Shown one piece after another: positions 1 to 9,808 of a DNA stretch of 64,000 nt. The notes below the pieces were generated by a model. It did not search any database and had not been told where the DNA came from. It saw nothing but the letters and a program-made list of their open reading frames with translations. Position numbers and translations under genes: made by a program. Source of the stretch: DAISWO01 sp036826295 (GTDB lineage Bacteria > Patescibacteriota > Saccharimonadia > Saccharimonadales > JAGQNJ01); NCBI GenBank assembly GCA_036826295.1, contig DAISWO010000001.1, forward strand, positions 167,030 to 231,029, written 5' to 3'. The number at the start of each line of letters is the position of its first letter. The first letter of the stretch is position 1.

Positions 1-6
1 GCGGAG

Positions 7-600
7 ATGAGAGATCTAAAAGATATTGAGAGAGAACTAATTAGTATCGGATCATATATTCGTTTTGTAGGAAGACCTGCGCTCCGCGAACTACCAAAGA
101 TATTAGTTGATGGAGAGAAGATAAAACACTGTCTTAACATTCGATATGAAGGTGGCGTGGCATTGTTGTGTGTCACTAACTTTCGAGTTTTGCTAATTGA
201 TAAAAAGCCTTTTTTCTTGATGTTGGAGGACATTCGCTACGACATGATCATGGAAGTCGATTACGGATATCAGATGTTTAGTGGTCAGGTAAAGATGATA
301 ATGCCGAATAAAAAACTGACTTTTCGAGCTTTTAAAAAAGATCAACTAAGAGACATGACAACCTATGTACAAAATCGGGTTTTAACCTCTCGCCAGCAAC
401 ACGATACCCAACACACAGTAATCGCCGACAACAGACTAGTGCCGGATATGCCGATTGGTGCGCCAGCGGAAATTCAGCCAAATGAAGGGTATATTAGTAG
501 CAATTTAGAAAATCCTGAAGTTTTGGTTTCTGTACCAAAAGCTATTCACCCGTATATTCAATCAACTTTAACGGTTAGAAAACAGCTGTCTAGATACTAG
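7..600 (+). CDS. PH-like (YokE-type) domain protein, hypothetical
   Basis: The predicted soluble protein has 197 residues and no signal peptide. Residues about 25-125 read as a bacterial pleckstrin-homology-like (YokE type) fold: a strand pattern with 'FRVLLIDKK' and an aromatic-rich stretch near residues 80-90. That is a family-level impression only. The last 70 residues look disordered and proline-containing. The GGAG before the ATG is too close to act as a ribosome-binding site and the window starts six bases upstream, so the true start may lie outside. It converges on ychF with a 4-bp gap. No function can be assigned. Confidence 0.6.
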   Translation: MRDLKDIERELISIGSYIRFVGRPALRELPKILVDGEKIKHCLNIRYEGGVALLCVTNFRVLLIDKKPFFLMLEDIRYDMIMEVDYGYQMFSGQVKMIMPNKKLTFRAFKKDQLRDMTTYVQNRVLTSRQQHDTQHTVIADNRLVPDMPIGAPAEIQPNEGYISSNLENPEVLVSVPKAIHPYIQSTLTVRKQLSRY

Positions 601-604
601 AACA

Positions 605-1681
605 CTAGACGTTAAATCTAAAATCGACAACATCTCCAGGTTTCATGATGTAGTCTTTGCCTTCAGTCCGGACTTTTCCGAGAGAACGGGCATTTACGAG
701 AGTTCCTGCATCAATCAAATCTTGGTAACAAACAATTTCCGCAGCGATGAATCCGCGTTCAAAATCACCATGTATTACTCCCGCAGCTTGTGGGGCAGTG
801 CTACCTTTTTTGATTGTCCAAGATCGGACTTCTTTTGGTCCTGCAGTCAGATAGCTTTGTAGCCCTAGTACGTCATAAGCTGCGTGAATCAGCTTCACTA
901 AGCCTGATTCTTTTTGACCGTAGCTCTCTAGTAGTTCGGCTGCGTCATTTCCGTCCAGATCTTTTAGTTGGTTTTCAAGTTCAGCACATACAAACAGGGC
1001 TTGGGAGGGCGCCACTAAATCGGCTAGACTAGACTGTAAATCCTTGTCGATAAGTCCGTTCTCATCAATATTAAATAGATATATTGTCGGTTTGGCAGTC
1101 AGCAGGTGGAGGTCCGAAATCAGATCAAAATCGATATCTTTAGCTGAGAAAAGCGGCGTTCCTTCATTGAGTAAATTATGTATACGATTTAGCTGTTCTA
1201 CCTGAGATTTTAGCTTTGGGTTGGCTTTGGCTTCCTTTTGTAGTTTGGGTAATCTATTTTCTACTGTTTGCAAGTCAGCTAGTACTAGCTCTGTGTTAAT
1301 AATATCAATGTCTTTTTTAGGATTATGTTTTTCGTCAACATGGACAATATTATCGTTTTCAAATGCTCTAACTACATGGCATATTGCGTTTGTAGATCTA
1401 ACATGTGATAAGAATTGATTGCCCAGTCCTTCTCCTTTACTAGCGCCTGCGACTAATCCTGCGATATCAACAAAGTCTACCGTAGAAGGGACAATTTTTT
1501 CTGAAGAATATATTTTTGATAATTCTAGTAATCTTTCGTCGGGGACTGCTACTACGCCAGTATTTGGTTCGATTGTGGCAAAAGGGTAATTAGCGGCCAG
1601 TACGTTATTGCTAGTTAACGCATTGAATAAAGTGGACTTGCCCACATTCGGAAGACCTACGATCCCAATGGATAATGACAT
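605..1681 (-). CDS. ychF: Ribosome-associated GTPase/ATPase YchF (Obg family)
   Basis: YchF is a universally conserved P-loop NTPase of the Obg group that binds ribosomes and hydrolyses ATP in preference to GTP. Visible motifs are the G1 loop NVGKSTLF near residue 13, the DIAGLV G3 motif near 70, a coiled-coil insert around 130-180, and a C-terminal TGS domain containing the family signature region 'HGDFERGFIAAE'. The length (358 aa) is normal. I chose the ATG at 1681 over an in-frame TTG at 1687: an extended -10 (TG-T-TAAAAT, hexamer at 1689-1694 on the minus strand) ends 7 nt before this ATG, giving an essentially leaderless message. Confidence 0.95.
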   Translation of the reverse strand: MSLSIGIVGLPNVGKSTLFNALTSNNVLAANYPFATIEPNTGVVAVPDERLLELSKIYSSEKIVPSTVDFVDIAGLVAGASKGEGLGNQFLSHVRSTNAICHVVRAFENDNIVHVDEKHNPKKDIDIINTELVLADLQTVENRLPKLQKEAKANPKLKSQVEQLNRIHNLLNEGTPLFSAKDIDFDLISDLHLLTAKPTIYLFNIDENGLIDKDLQSSLADLVAPSQALFVCAELENQLKDLDGNDAAELLESYGQKESGLVKLIHAAYDVLGLQSYLTAGPKEVRSWTIKKGSTAPQAAGVIHGDFERGFIAAEIVCYQDLIDAGTLVNARSLGKVRTEGKDYIMKPGDVVDFRFNV

Positions 1682-1857
1682 GAACAATATTTTAACAGAG
1701 GTGGGTGATTTATCCTAGCAAAAATTCTGAGAATAAGTTTGATTTCTAAATATGTTTGAGCAATCGATTTGACCCTACTTTATATATATGGCTACTAAAT
1801 AGCTTTAACCATAAGCGCGGATGCTGTATATTATTAGGTAATTAGAAAAATCAGAGT

Positions 1858-4800
1858 ATGAAAGACGATATTATTAAATCAGACCACGAATCAAACGAGC
1901 ACCTCCGCGATGAGGATGCTATTGACGTAGTGAAAGATAATAACCCAGAGATCATATCTGGCAATGGCAAGTCTTCTAAAAAACGACCAGTTATTATTGG
2001 CTTGGTACTATTGTTAGTAGTAGGATTAGGTCTTTTCCAGTGGCTAGTCCCCGGAGGGATACTCAACTCTGATAATAATGACCAACAAATAGAGCAAAGT
2101 ATTGTAATTGGGGATACTACAATCACACAGTCCGATGTTGATAGATACGCCAAAGGCATAGAAAACTATAAAAAACAACGACCGACTGTTGTCATAGAGG
2201 GAGAACCTAAGCAAGTTGCCCTTGATGATCTAATAATGCATGCCGCACTACTAAAGGAGGCTAAAGATAATAATTTGTCTCTGTCAGATACAGAACTTCG
2301 TGAGCTGTATAAAATCCCGTCAAAAACTTCAATAGACGATTATTATAAGTATAAAGAGGCTAACAAATCATCTGATGGAGTTGATTATTATGAGGGCGTA
2401 ACGCAGGAAAATGGATTATTACGCCAAAAATTAGAGAAAAAACTGATACGAGATCAAAATCTATTCTATGTGACTGTTAATTTTGACTCACCATTTTTTA
2501 ATAAACAAAAAGACAAAGAAAAACTACAAGAATTACACGACGAAGCAAAAACAAAATTACAGAATGATATATTGCCGTTGTTCGAGAAAGGTACATCTAA
2601 AGAAAAAATAATTGACAGTGTGGATGTAAATAATATCGGCACGACCAAACAAGATTTTACGAAAATTGCTGATTTGTACGCAAAACAACTGGTGGTCAGC
2701 GCTAACGAGATAAAGAATTATGCTTCTAATAACGAGAATGTTAGATATATCAACCTCAAGGAACTGGGCAAAACAGATGGTCAATCAGTATCACAATCTT
2801 TTAGAGATCTAGATGTTGATTACGGTATTGAAGTCCCTGATCTAAAAAATACCAATGAAGAAATAGCCAAGTTACAAAAAGACGGTGACCACACGACTGT
2901 GTTTGCTTCAAAAACTGGTACCTATATGATTGCTCGGCTAGAAAAGACTGGTGGAGGTGATTATTCAACCTGGCAAGCATTTCTAGACAAGTACAAAAAT
3001 GATTATGTACCGAAGGACTTCAAAGTTTCGTTATCCGCTGTACTCAATAAAGTATTCGCGGTTAGCGCCCAACCGTTTAATATAATTACTTCAGTGTTTG
3101 ATCAGAAGGCAAAAGCCCAGGGTCCACCTGATGGTTGCGGAAACCATACCCTAGATATGTCTGTGGCTATGATTGATAGGTCTGGAGCCGGAGTTAACGG
3201 ATCAGTCTATATCGGTCAACAAAATGGTACATATTGTCCTGGTAGCCCAAGAGTTACCGGTAATGGATATGCGTTAACTACAGGAAACTGTTGGAATGGT
3301 AACGCACCATATTTTGGCGGAACGGCTCCATCGGGCTATAGGATTGTTGGCTACATCCCAGGTGATTACACGGTTGAAGGGGCCAATAATACTGGAGACT
3401 ATAATGCCTATGTTGTTGTTGAACGAACGAACAATAAGACAATAAGCGGTACATCGTCGATGGTTAGCGATGACGGGTCGAGCTTTGGTGGCGGAAGATC
3501 TGTGTTTAGCCATACAATAACTTACAGCAATCTTTATCCGTATTTAAGTAATGATTATGGTGTGTCGGGGAGTTGGAATGTGCCTGGTGGACAGAGTTCA
3601 TATACGATTACTGCAAGTGCCCCAGGGAGCTTTACTACGAACCGAGGAACATGGACTGTTATTGGTTCGACGACCAAGGATCGACCAGCTAACGTCGGTA
3701 ATAATTGGCACGCAGATATCCAGTTTAGATATACCTTATCGCAATGTACTGGTAACTGTTGTCCTGGGAGTACCGATCCTAGTTGTAATCCTCCGAATAC
3801 ACCAACCTGTAGTTTGTCAGTTAGCCCAGTAGGTACGCTAAATGCTGATGGCTCAGGAGAAGTTGTTGTGTCTTGGTCAAGTACTAATAACCAGAGCGGA
3901 AGTATTAGCCCTATAATTGGTACTTTAGGTAGGGCCGGTGAAGCTGACAGTAGGTTTGGCGGATCTAGGCAGGTTCGTATTGATGGGCCAACTACTTTCA
4001 CTGGTACTTGGAAAAACACCGATGCTAATCCAGACAGGTCCGTATCGTGTAGCGATGGTACTGACAGCACTCCACAACCACCAAGCTCGCCGATGCTTCA
4101 ACCGTATATGCGGGTTTACGGTAATGATGTGATTGTAGGGAGTGTCTTTAAAAATGATGCGGGGGTGTGTGATACTACCAGTATTAATCAGGGGATAACT
4201 GGCGTAACTGGATCCGAAATTGTCGATGATAAACGGGTATTTACTGGGGCATCTGGACAGTTTGCCGTATTCGATAACTCTTTAGGCAATGGACCTGACG
4301 CTCCCTATTATGGAAGTATAAAACGATTCTTTAGCGACAATCAAAGATCTAATGCCTCTGTGGACAATTCTGGTACCCTAGGTAGTGGTCTTCCATTAGC
4401 GAATGATTTAACTTTCGGTAACCACTATAGCAGATATATTGCGAATACTTTTGGTCGTGGTGGGGATAGCAACTATCCAGATTGGATTAAAATTAATAGT
4501 GGCAGAGTACCAGGGTATGGTGGTAATAGTGGCGTAGTGATGTGCATACCAAATTATTATGGCGACACACAGACAGCTGGCGCTACACCGGTGACTGGTG
4601 GAAAGCTAAGTGATATAGCCGGTAGTCTAACCAGCCCGATTGCTAACGGTCAACGAAAGGTCCTTCTAGTTAACGGCGATTTATTTATTGATAAAGATAT
4701 AAAATATGAATATACATCGTGGAACAGTGTACCTGCAATCCCTAATGTCACAGTCATAGTAAAAGGCAATATCAGAATAGACAAAGATGTAACACAACTA

Positions 4801-5193
4801 GACGGAATCTATGTCGCCCAACCAAAAAACTCTGATTCTGGTAATAACCCTAGAGATGGCGGGTTAATCTATACTTGTTCGCAACAAAATGATCCATACC
4901 CAGTGAGAGATTTAAGAGAAAATTGCGGTAAACAATTAGTAATTAACGGATCATTTATATCTAAAAAAGTCATTTTCCATAGGACTAAAGGCTCCGTGCA
5001 TTGCATGGAAGAGTTGCCGGCTACAGTCCCTTGTACTCCGGCGGGGCCTAATGAACGGGCGAGTTCAGATAACATCGCTGAGGTCTTCAATTTTAGCCCA
5101 GAAGCATACTTAACACCACTAAGCTCAAAGCTTGAAACATCAGCTCCTTATCAAAAATATGATTATATAACCAGCTTGCCGCCAGTACTCTAA
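1858..5193 (+). CDS. Large membrane-anchored surface protein with SurA-like N-domain
   Basis: The protein has 1111 residues. A single transmembrane anchor (about residues 42-62) follows a 40-residue acidic cytoplasmic tail. Residues about 80-400 are charged, helical and coiled-coil, and resemble the SurA/PpiC foldase N-domain ('DDLIMHAALLKEAKDN'), but no parvulin catalytic domain is convincing. Residues about 420-1111 are Gly/Ser/Asn/Tyr-rich and beta-like with many Cys (for example CTGNCCPGS), so disulphides are likely. The last 200 residues have the repetitive strand pattern 'LLVNGDLFIDKDI' of polymer-like beta folds. It lies just upstream of the type IV pilus operon in the same orientation, so an adhesin or pilus-associated surface role is possible but inferred. 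Confidence 0.75.
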   Translation: MKDDIIKSDHESNEHLRDEDAIDVVKDNNPEIISGNGKSSKKRPVIIGLVLLLVVGLGLFQWLVPGGILNSDNNDQQIEQSIVIGDTTITQSDVDRYAKGIENYKKQRPTVVIEGEPKQVALDDLIMHAALLKEAKDNNLSLSDTELRELYKIPSKTSIDDYYKYKEANKSSDGVDYYEGVTQENGLLRQKLEKKLIRDQNLFYVTVNFDSPFFNKQKDKEKLQELHDEAKTKLQNDILPLFEKGTSKEKIIDSVDVNNIGTTKQDFTKIADLYAKQLVVSANEIKNYASNNENVRYINLKELGKTDGQSVSQSFRDLDVDYGIEVPDLKNTNEEIAKLQKDGDHTTVFASKTGTYMIARLEKTGGGDYSTWQAFLDKYKNDYVPKDFKVSLSAVLNKVFAVSAQPFNIITSVFDQKAKAQGPPDGCGNHTLDMSVAMIDRSGAGVNGSVYIGQQNGTYCPGSPRVTGNGYALTTGNCWNGNAPYFGGTAPSGYRIVGYIPGDYTVEGANNTGDYNAYVVVERTNNKTISGTSSMVSDDGSSFGGGRSVFSHTITYSNLYPYLSNDYGVSGSWNVPGGQSSYTITASAPGSFTTNRGTWTVIGSTTKDRPANVGNNWHADIQFRYTLSQCTGNCCPGSTDPSCNPPNTPTCSLSVSPVGTLNADGSGEVVVSWSSTNNQSGSISPIIGTLGRAGEADSRFGGSRQVRIDGPTTFTGTWKNTDANPDRSVSCSDGTDSTPQPPSSPMLQPYMRVYGNDVIVGSVFKNDAGVCDTTSINQGITGVTGSEIVDDKRVFTGASGQFAVFDNSLGNGPDAPYYGSIKRFFSDNQRSNASVDNSGTLGSGLPLANDLTFGNHYSRYIANTFGRGGDSNYPDWIKINSGRVPGYGGNSGVVMCIPNYYGDTQTAGATPVTGGKLSDIAGSLTSPIANGQRKVLLVNGDLFIDKDIKYEYTSWNSVPAIPNVTVIVKGNIRIDKDVTQLDGIYVAQPKNSDSGNNPRDGGLIYTCSQQNDPYPVRDLRENCGKQLVINGSFISKKVIFHRTKGSVHCMEELPATVPCTPAGPNERASSDNIAEVFNFSPEAYLTPLSSKLETSAPYQKYDYITSLPPVL

Positions 5194-5224
5194 AAATTCT
5201 TGCAACTAACATTAATGCTTATGG

Positions 5225-5230
5225 TATAAT
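5225..5230 (+). promoter_or_regulatory. Extended -10 promoter of the type IV pilus operon
   Basis: TATAAT is preceded by TG-G, giving an extended -10. A TTGCAA lies 19 bp upstream as a weak -35. The hexamer sits in the palindrome GGTATAATTTATACC. Predicted transcription would start near 5237, leaving a leader of about 107 nt before pilM that can form ACCAAG/CTTGGT or, alternatively, AGTATT/AATACT pairings. A weak AGGA lies 10 nt before the pilM ATG. Confidence 0.55.
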
Positions 5231-5343
5231 TTATACCAAGTATGAGCATTAGTATTCTCTTGGTGGGATAAACAATACTCAGATTGGCATAACATGATAA
5301 AACATTTAAATATACCAAAAAATAAATATAGGATTTTACAGTA

Positions 5344-6384
5344 ATGGGTTTGCTGAGCGGGTCAACGGATTTTTTTGGACTTGATCTGGGTACTACGGCA
5401 GCTAGAATAGTTCAGCTAAGTGGCAACGGTCCGACTAAACAGTTAGTTAAGTATGCTCAGGTTGCAATAAACAGCGACGTAGCATCCAGCGACTCTAATG
5501 CTGATCAACAAAAAGTTGCGCAGGCCCTGAAGGAGCTGATATCTACTACTCGAATTAATACTAGGGACGTTGCGGTCGGTTTACCGTCAAATAAAGTATT
5601 TACTACTGTGGTTGATATAGACAGATTACCTGTGAACGAGCTAGCGAACGCTATCCACTACCAAGCGGATTCAATAATTCCTACCCCAATTGCTGAATCA
5701 AAGTTAGATTGGGCTGTGGTTGGTAACTCCCCTAAAGACAAAACCAAGCAAGAAATACTTCTAACCAGCGTTACTAATGAGTTCATCGAAAAACGGCTAG
5801 ATATGCTCGAGTCTATCGGTCTTAATGTAATAGCCTTTGAACCTGATAATTTGGCCTTATCGCGAGCGCTACTATCGCCCGATGTAGCAAATCCCCAGAT
5901 GGTACTTGATGTCGGCCATAAATCGACAGACATTGTAATTGTAATGAATGGGGCGCCTAGACTAACACGTTCAATTCCTACAGGAGTAGAGGCTATAATT
6001 AGGTCTGCAACACAGAACTTGAGTATTGACGCTAAGCGGGCAGAACAATTCGTCTTTAAATTTGGCCTTGGCGAAGATAAATTAGAGGGCCAGATCTATA
6101 ATGCAATTGTCGGTACCGTTGAGATCATAATGAATGATATCCAAAAATCTATAAAGTTTTTTAGCTCTCGATATAACGGTGCGACTCCAGAGCGGATTAT
6201 AGTAAGCGGCGCAGCTGTTACGATGCCTGATTTTCCCAAATATATCGCCAATGTAACAGGTTTGAACGTCGAAATAGGTAATACTTGGCGTAACGTGACT
6301 TATCCGTCCAATAAAACCAACGAATTAATGGCTATATCAAGTAATTTTGGTGTCGCTATTGGGCTAGCGGAGCGTAAGGCATGA
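5344..6384 (+). CDS. pilM: Type IV pilus assembly protein PilM
   Basis: PilM is the actin-like cytoplasmic ATPase-fold protein that docks PilN at the inner face of the membrane and links the motor to the alignment complex. The 346-residue protein begins with the actin-type phosphate loop 'FFGLDLGTTAARIVQL' (residues about 9-24), has a second phosphate motif 'MVLDVGHKSTDIVI' near 185-198, and an adenosine-type motif 'RIIVSGAAVTMPDF' near 280. It is the first gene of the pilus operon and overlaps pilN by 4 nt, which suggests translational coupling. Confidence 0.93.
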   Translation: MGLLSGSTDFFGLDLGTTAARIVQLSGNGPTKQLVKYAQVAINSDVASSDSNADQQKVAQALKELISTTRINTRDVAVGLPSNKVFTTVVDIDRLPVNELANAIHYQADSIIPTPIAESKLDWAVVGNSPKDKTKQEILLTSVTNEFIEKRLDMLESIGLNVIAFEPDNLALSRALLSPDVANPQMVLDVGHKSTDIVIVMNGAPRLTRSIPTGVEAIIRSATQNLSIDAKRAEQFVFKFGLGEDKLEGQIYNAIVGTVEIIMNDIQKSIKFFSSRYNGATPERIIVSGAAVTMPDFPKYIANVTGLNVEIGNTWRNVTYPSNKTNELMAISSNFGVAIGLAERKA

Positions 6385-7073
6385 TTCAGTTCAATCTCCT
6401 ACCATCAGTCAAACTAGAGTACATTAAAGCTCGTAGAACCAAGAGATTGGTTATGTCTATCGCCATTGTTGCTGGGTTATTCAGTTTTGCAATTTTTGGG
6501 TTGCTTTTTGTGAATGTTAATTTTCTTCAGACTGGCCACATCTCAAACCTAACTAAAGAAATTGAGGATAATACTAATCAGTTAAAAAGTATCGAAGATA
6601 TCGATAAGGTTTTAACAGTACAGAATCAATTAACTGAACTTACAACGCTACACGAGAAAAAACCTGCTGCTGATAGGACTCTAACTTATATTAGTCAAGT
6701 GACCCCCCAAAAAGCTAGTACATCTCAGGTAAGTGTAGATTTTGAACAGCAAACAATTAGTATTAGCGGCACAACCGATAGTCTAGTGACTGTTAACAAA
6801 TTTGCAGACACCCTGAAGTTTACAAAATATGTGGTAGGTGATAGTACTGATCAGATTAACGCGTTTTCAGATGTTGTTTTAGCGAATTTCAGTGTGTCAG
6901 ACGACCAAACAACCTATCAAATCGATCTAAAATTTAATCCAGAGATTTTCGATAATACGAAGTCTATTAAATTGTCTATTCCAAATATTATTTCGACTAG
7001 GTCGCAAACACAAAAGCCTAGTGATAATTTGTTTCAAAAACAACCAGACCCCACCAAAGAGGAAGGTAATTAA
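6381..7073 (+). CDS. pilN: Type IV pilus alignment protein PilN
   Basis: The start 'MIQFNLLPSVKLEYI' is the conserved cytoplasmic PilN motif (INLLP) that inserts into the PilM groove. One transmembrane helix follows (about residues 25-48), then a coiled coil and a ferredoxin-like periplasmic-side domain. Length (230 aa) and gene order are typical. The C-terminal 30 residues are polar and probably disordered. The start codon overlaps the pilM stop by 4 nt. Confidence 0.9.
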   Translation: MIQFNLLPSVKLEYIKARRTKRLVMSIAIVAGLFSFAIFGLLFVNVNFLQTGHISNLTKEIEDNTNQLKSIEDIDKVLTVQNQLTELTTLHEKKPAADRTLTYISQVTPQKASTSQVSVDFEQQTISISGTTDSLVTVNKFADTLKFTKYVVGDSTDQINAFSDVVLANFSVSDDQTTYQIDLKFNPEIFDNTKSIKLSIPNIISTRSQTQKPSDNLFQKQPDPTKEEGN

Positions 7074-7075
7074 TA

Positions 7076-7738
7076 ATGAACAATAAAAATTCACAAAAAC
7101 ACACTCAAGTAGAAAAACTGAATTCAGCAGTTGTGCTAACAGTTGCTGTTTCGGCATTTGTGATAGTGTTCGCCCTTGTTGCCTCGAGAGCTCTCTGGAC
7201 TAAGATGAGTTATCAAAATCGAGTAATTTCAGCCAAGGAAGAAGCTCGAGATCAGCTTCGAGATAATATTGATCAGGTTGATGAGCTAGTAATAGCATAT
7301 AAAGCATTTTCAGAGACTCCTAATAATGTGCTTGGAGGGTCATCGAATGGAAAATCTGAGAATAGTGGGGATAATGCTAAACTCACCTTGGATTCATTGC
7401 CGAGTAAATATGACTTTCCAGCACTTACAACTAGTGTCGAAAAGCTAGTTAAAAGTACCGGGAGTAAAGTTGGGAGTATTAGCGGAACAGACGACGAAGT
7501 TAGTCAACAGGATCAATCTAAAGAAGGGGTTATCGAAATCCCGTTTGACTTAACAGCAGAAGGAAATTATGCGAGTATTGTGAATTTGATGAAAGCCTTT
7601 AATCTATCCATTCGTCCTATTAGCATAAAAGCTATTGAATTTTCTGGTACAAATGAAGATTTTAGCGTCTCACTATCTGCAAAGTCATATTATCAGCCCG
7701 CAAGGACACTTGAAGTTACGAAGAAGGTAGTAAAATGA
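7076..7738 (+). CDS. pilO: Type IV pilus alignment protein PilO-like
   Basis: The 220-residue bitopic protein has a short cytoplasmic tail, a transmembrane helix (about 20-42), a coiled coil and a C-terminal domain with the pattern 'VIEIPFDLTAEGNYASIV', as in PilO proteins that pair with PilN. It starts 2 nt after the pilN stop and overlaps the next gene by 4 nt. The assignment rests on position and topology, since PilO sequence identity is low across bacteria. Confidence 0.85.
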   Translation: MNNKNSQKHTQVEKLNSAVVLTVAVSAFVIVFALVASRALWTKMSYQNRVISAKEEARDQLRDNIDQVDELVIAYKAFSETPNNVLGGSSNGKSENSGDNAKLTLDSLPSKYDFPALTTSVEKLVKSTGSKVGSISGTDDEVSQQDQSKEGVIEIPFDLTAEGNYASIVNLMKAFNLSIRPISIKAIEFSGTNEDFSVSLSAKSYYQPARTLEVTKKVVK

Positions 7739-7983
7739 AACAAAAAGACATCGCGATTATCGTACTGGCCGTTGGTTTAAGTGGAATAATATCATTTTTC
7801 CTATCCAATCAATTTTTCGCATCACCTAATGATTTAAAAACTAAGGTAGAGGTTGTAGAGCCAATAACTGCTGATTTTCCCGAACTAGATAAACGATACT
7901 ATAATTCGAAATCTATAAACCCGACACAAGAAATTGTTATTGGTGACGAGAAGAATCAGCAACCATTTCAATCGCCGAATTAA
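7735..7983 (+). CDS. Small bitopic protein at the PilP position
   Basis: This 82-residue protein has an N-terminal transmembrane helix (about 6-28) and a short polar exterior tail. It sits between pilO and pilB, where diderm bacteria encode the lipoprotein PilP and the secretin PilQ. It has no lipobox and is too short for PilP. It overlaps pilO by 4 nt and is clearly part of the operon. It may be a reduced alignment subunit; the function is unknown. Confidence 0.7.
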   Translation: MKQKDIAIIVLAVGLSGIISFFLSNQFFASPNDLKTKVEVVEPITADFPELDKRYYNSKSINPTQEIVIGDEKNQQPFQSPN

Positions 7984-7992
7984 GGACGTTAA

Positions 7993-9795
7993 ATGAGCGT
8001 CTTATCTGAAGATATCCAAAATCAAGTCGAGAAATCTTTAATTGATGATAAATTGATATCGCTTGATGTCGCCAAAGAACTTCGTAAAAAAGCAAAAGAC
8101 GACCAGGTGCCATTTATACAGCTATTAGTGTCTGAAGGCGGTGTTACAAACGAAGTGTTGACGAAAACTATCGCTAATGTGACCAACGTACCTTATGTTA
8201 ACCTGACTAATGCCAAAATTGATCCAGATGTTCTAGCTTTGCTTTCTCAAGATACTGCTGAGACCTACATGACTGTTCCTCTGGGTGAAATGCAGCATCG
8301 TCTGGTTGTAGCTATGTTGGATGCAGATAACGTGCAGGCGATAGATTTTTTAGCTAATAAAATTGGACGTCCTTTAAAAGTATATGCAGCCAGCGAAGAA
8401 GGGATACGGCGCGTATTGGGTCAATACCAAACTAAGATCGATCAATCTGTTGCCAGAGACTTAAAACAAGATGATTTAATTGAGTCTCAATCAGAGGACG
8501 CCAAAGCTAATACGAAATCTCAACGTGCTATCGAAAGTGTAGTTCAAGATTCTCCGATAAGTAAAGCTTTGTCAGCGATTTTGGAATATGCAGCCAATAA
8601 CCGAGCTAGTGATGTCCATATAGAGCCATTGCAGAATGAGATTAGAATCAGGGCTAGAATTGATGGCGTTCTCAGAGAGATAATGAGGCTACCTAAATCT
8701 ACGGAAGCGCCTCTTGTGTCTCGTGTCAAAATTCTGTCTAGCCTAAAGATTGACGAACACAGAATACCGCAAGATGGACAGTTTAGTGTGACAGTCGCTG
8801 GACGTGACATTGATCTGCGTATTGCCATTAGTCCGGTCGTCTGGGGCGAGCAAGTAGTAATTAGATTATTAGATAAATCTGGCACAAGTTTGCAACTCGA
8901 AGACATGGGCTATATGGGTAGATCATTAAATCGAATTCGAAAATCGTTGAAATACTCTAATGGGATGGTGCTTACTTCTGGGCCAACAGGATCAGGAAAG
9001 TCCACTTCTATGTATGCCTTGATACAGGAGGTGAAAAACGACCAAGTCAATATTGTAACTCTTGAAGACCCTGTCGAATACAAAATACAAGGTGTTAATC
9101 AAATTCAGGTAAATAGTGATGTTGGCCTAAATTTTGCCGATGGTTTACGGTCTATTTTGCGCCAAGATCCAAATATCATCATGGTGGGAGAGATTAGAGA
9201 TAAAGAGACTGCCCAGCTTGCAGTGCAGGCGGCCTTAACTGGACACCTTGTCTTCTCGACGCTGCATACTAATTCGGCTGCAGGCATATTACCTAGACTC
9301 CTTGATATGGGTATCGAACCATTCTTGATAGCTTCAACTGTTAGGACTGTGATTGGGCAACGGCTAGTTCGTCGTATTAGCAGTGCGGAATCTGAAAGAG
9401 AAGCTTATCAAGCTAGTCAGACAGAGATCCAAGCCATTCACGATACATTAGATCCAATCCTTCCAGAGAAGAAAGAAGATTTAAAAAAATTAGCAGAAGA
9501 ACTAGGGTATAAAAGCTTGCCTACAAGAGGGCAAAGCGCTTATACTTTGTATAAGGGCAAAGATAGTCCCGAAACGCCTGGTGGTTATAAAGGTAGAATG
9601 GGCTTGTACGAGGTTTTTGATATCAATGACGATATACAAAATCTAATTCTCAAACATTCAACAAGTGCTGAGATCCAAAAAGCGGCTCAAGTACAAGGTA
9701 TGATCACAATGAGGCAAGATGGATATCTAAAAGCTCTGGCTGGATACACAACACTAGATGAGGTGAATCGCGTAGCCGGCGCTGGGGGCGCATAA
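7993..9795 (+). CDS. pilB: Type IV pilus extension ATPase PilB
   Basis: PilB powers pilin polymerisation. The 600-residue protein has the N-terminal GspE_N/MshEN-type domain (about 10-150), Walker A 'GPTGSGKST' near residue 333, the Asp box, Walker B 'IIMVGEIRDKETA' near 393, and the His box 'LVFSTLHTNSAAG' near 418. The tetracysteine zinc-binding insert usual in PilB/GspE is replaced by a Cys-free segment with 'ETPGGYKGRMGLYEV' retained after it, and I see no cysteine anywhere in the protein. It starts 9 nt after the previous stop and is followed by AGGAGGGG before pilT. Confidence 0.95.
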   Translation: MSVLSEDIQNQVEKSLIDDKLISLDVAKELRKKAKDDQVPFIQLLVSEGGVTNEVLTKTIANVTNVPYVNLTNAKIDPDVLALLSQDTAETYMTVPLGEMQHRLVVAMLDADNVQAIDFLANKIGRPLKVYAASEEGIRRVLGQYQTKIDQSVARDLKQDDLIESQSEDAKANTKSQRAIESVVQDSPISKALSAILEYAANNRASDVHIEPLQNEIRIRARIDGVLREIMRLPKSTEAPLVSRVKILSSLKIDEHRIPQDGQFSVTVAGRDIDLRIAISPVVWGEQVVIRLLDKSGTSLQLEDMGYMGRSLNRIRKSLKYSNGMVLTSGPTGSGKSTSMYALIQEVKNDQVNIVTLEDPVEYKIQGVNQIQVNSDVGLNFADGLRSILRQDPNIIMVGEIRDKETAQLAVQAALTGHLVFSTLHTNSAAGILPRLLDMGIEPFLIASTVRTVIGQRLVRRISSAESEREAYQASQTEIQAIHDTLDPILPEKKEDLKKLAEELGYKSLPTRGQSAYTLYKGKDSPETPGGYKGRMGLYEVFDINDDIQNLILKHSTSAEIQKAAQVQGMITMRQDGYLKALAGYTTLDEVNRVAGAGGA

Positions 9796-9808
9796 GGAGG
9801 GGAATATT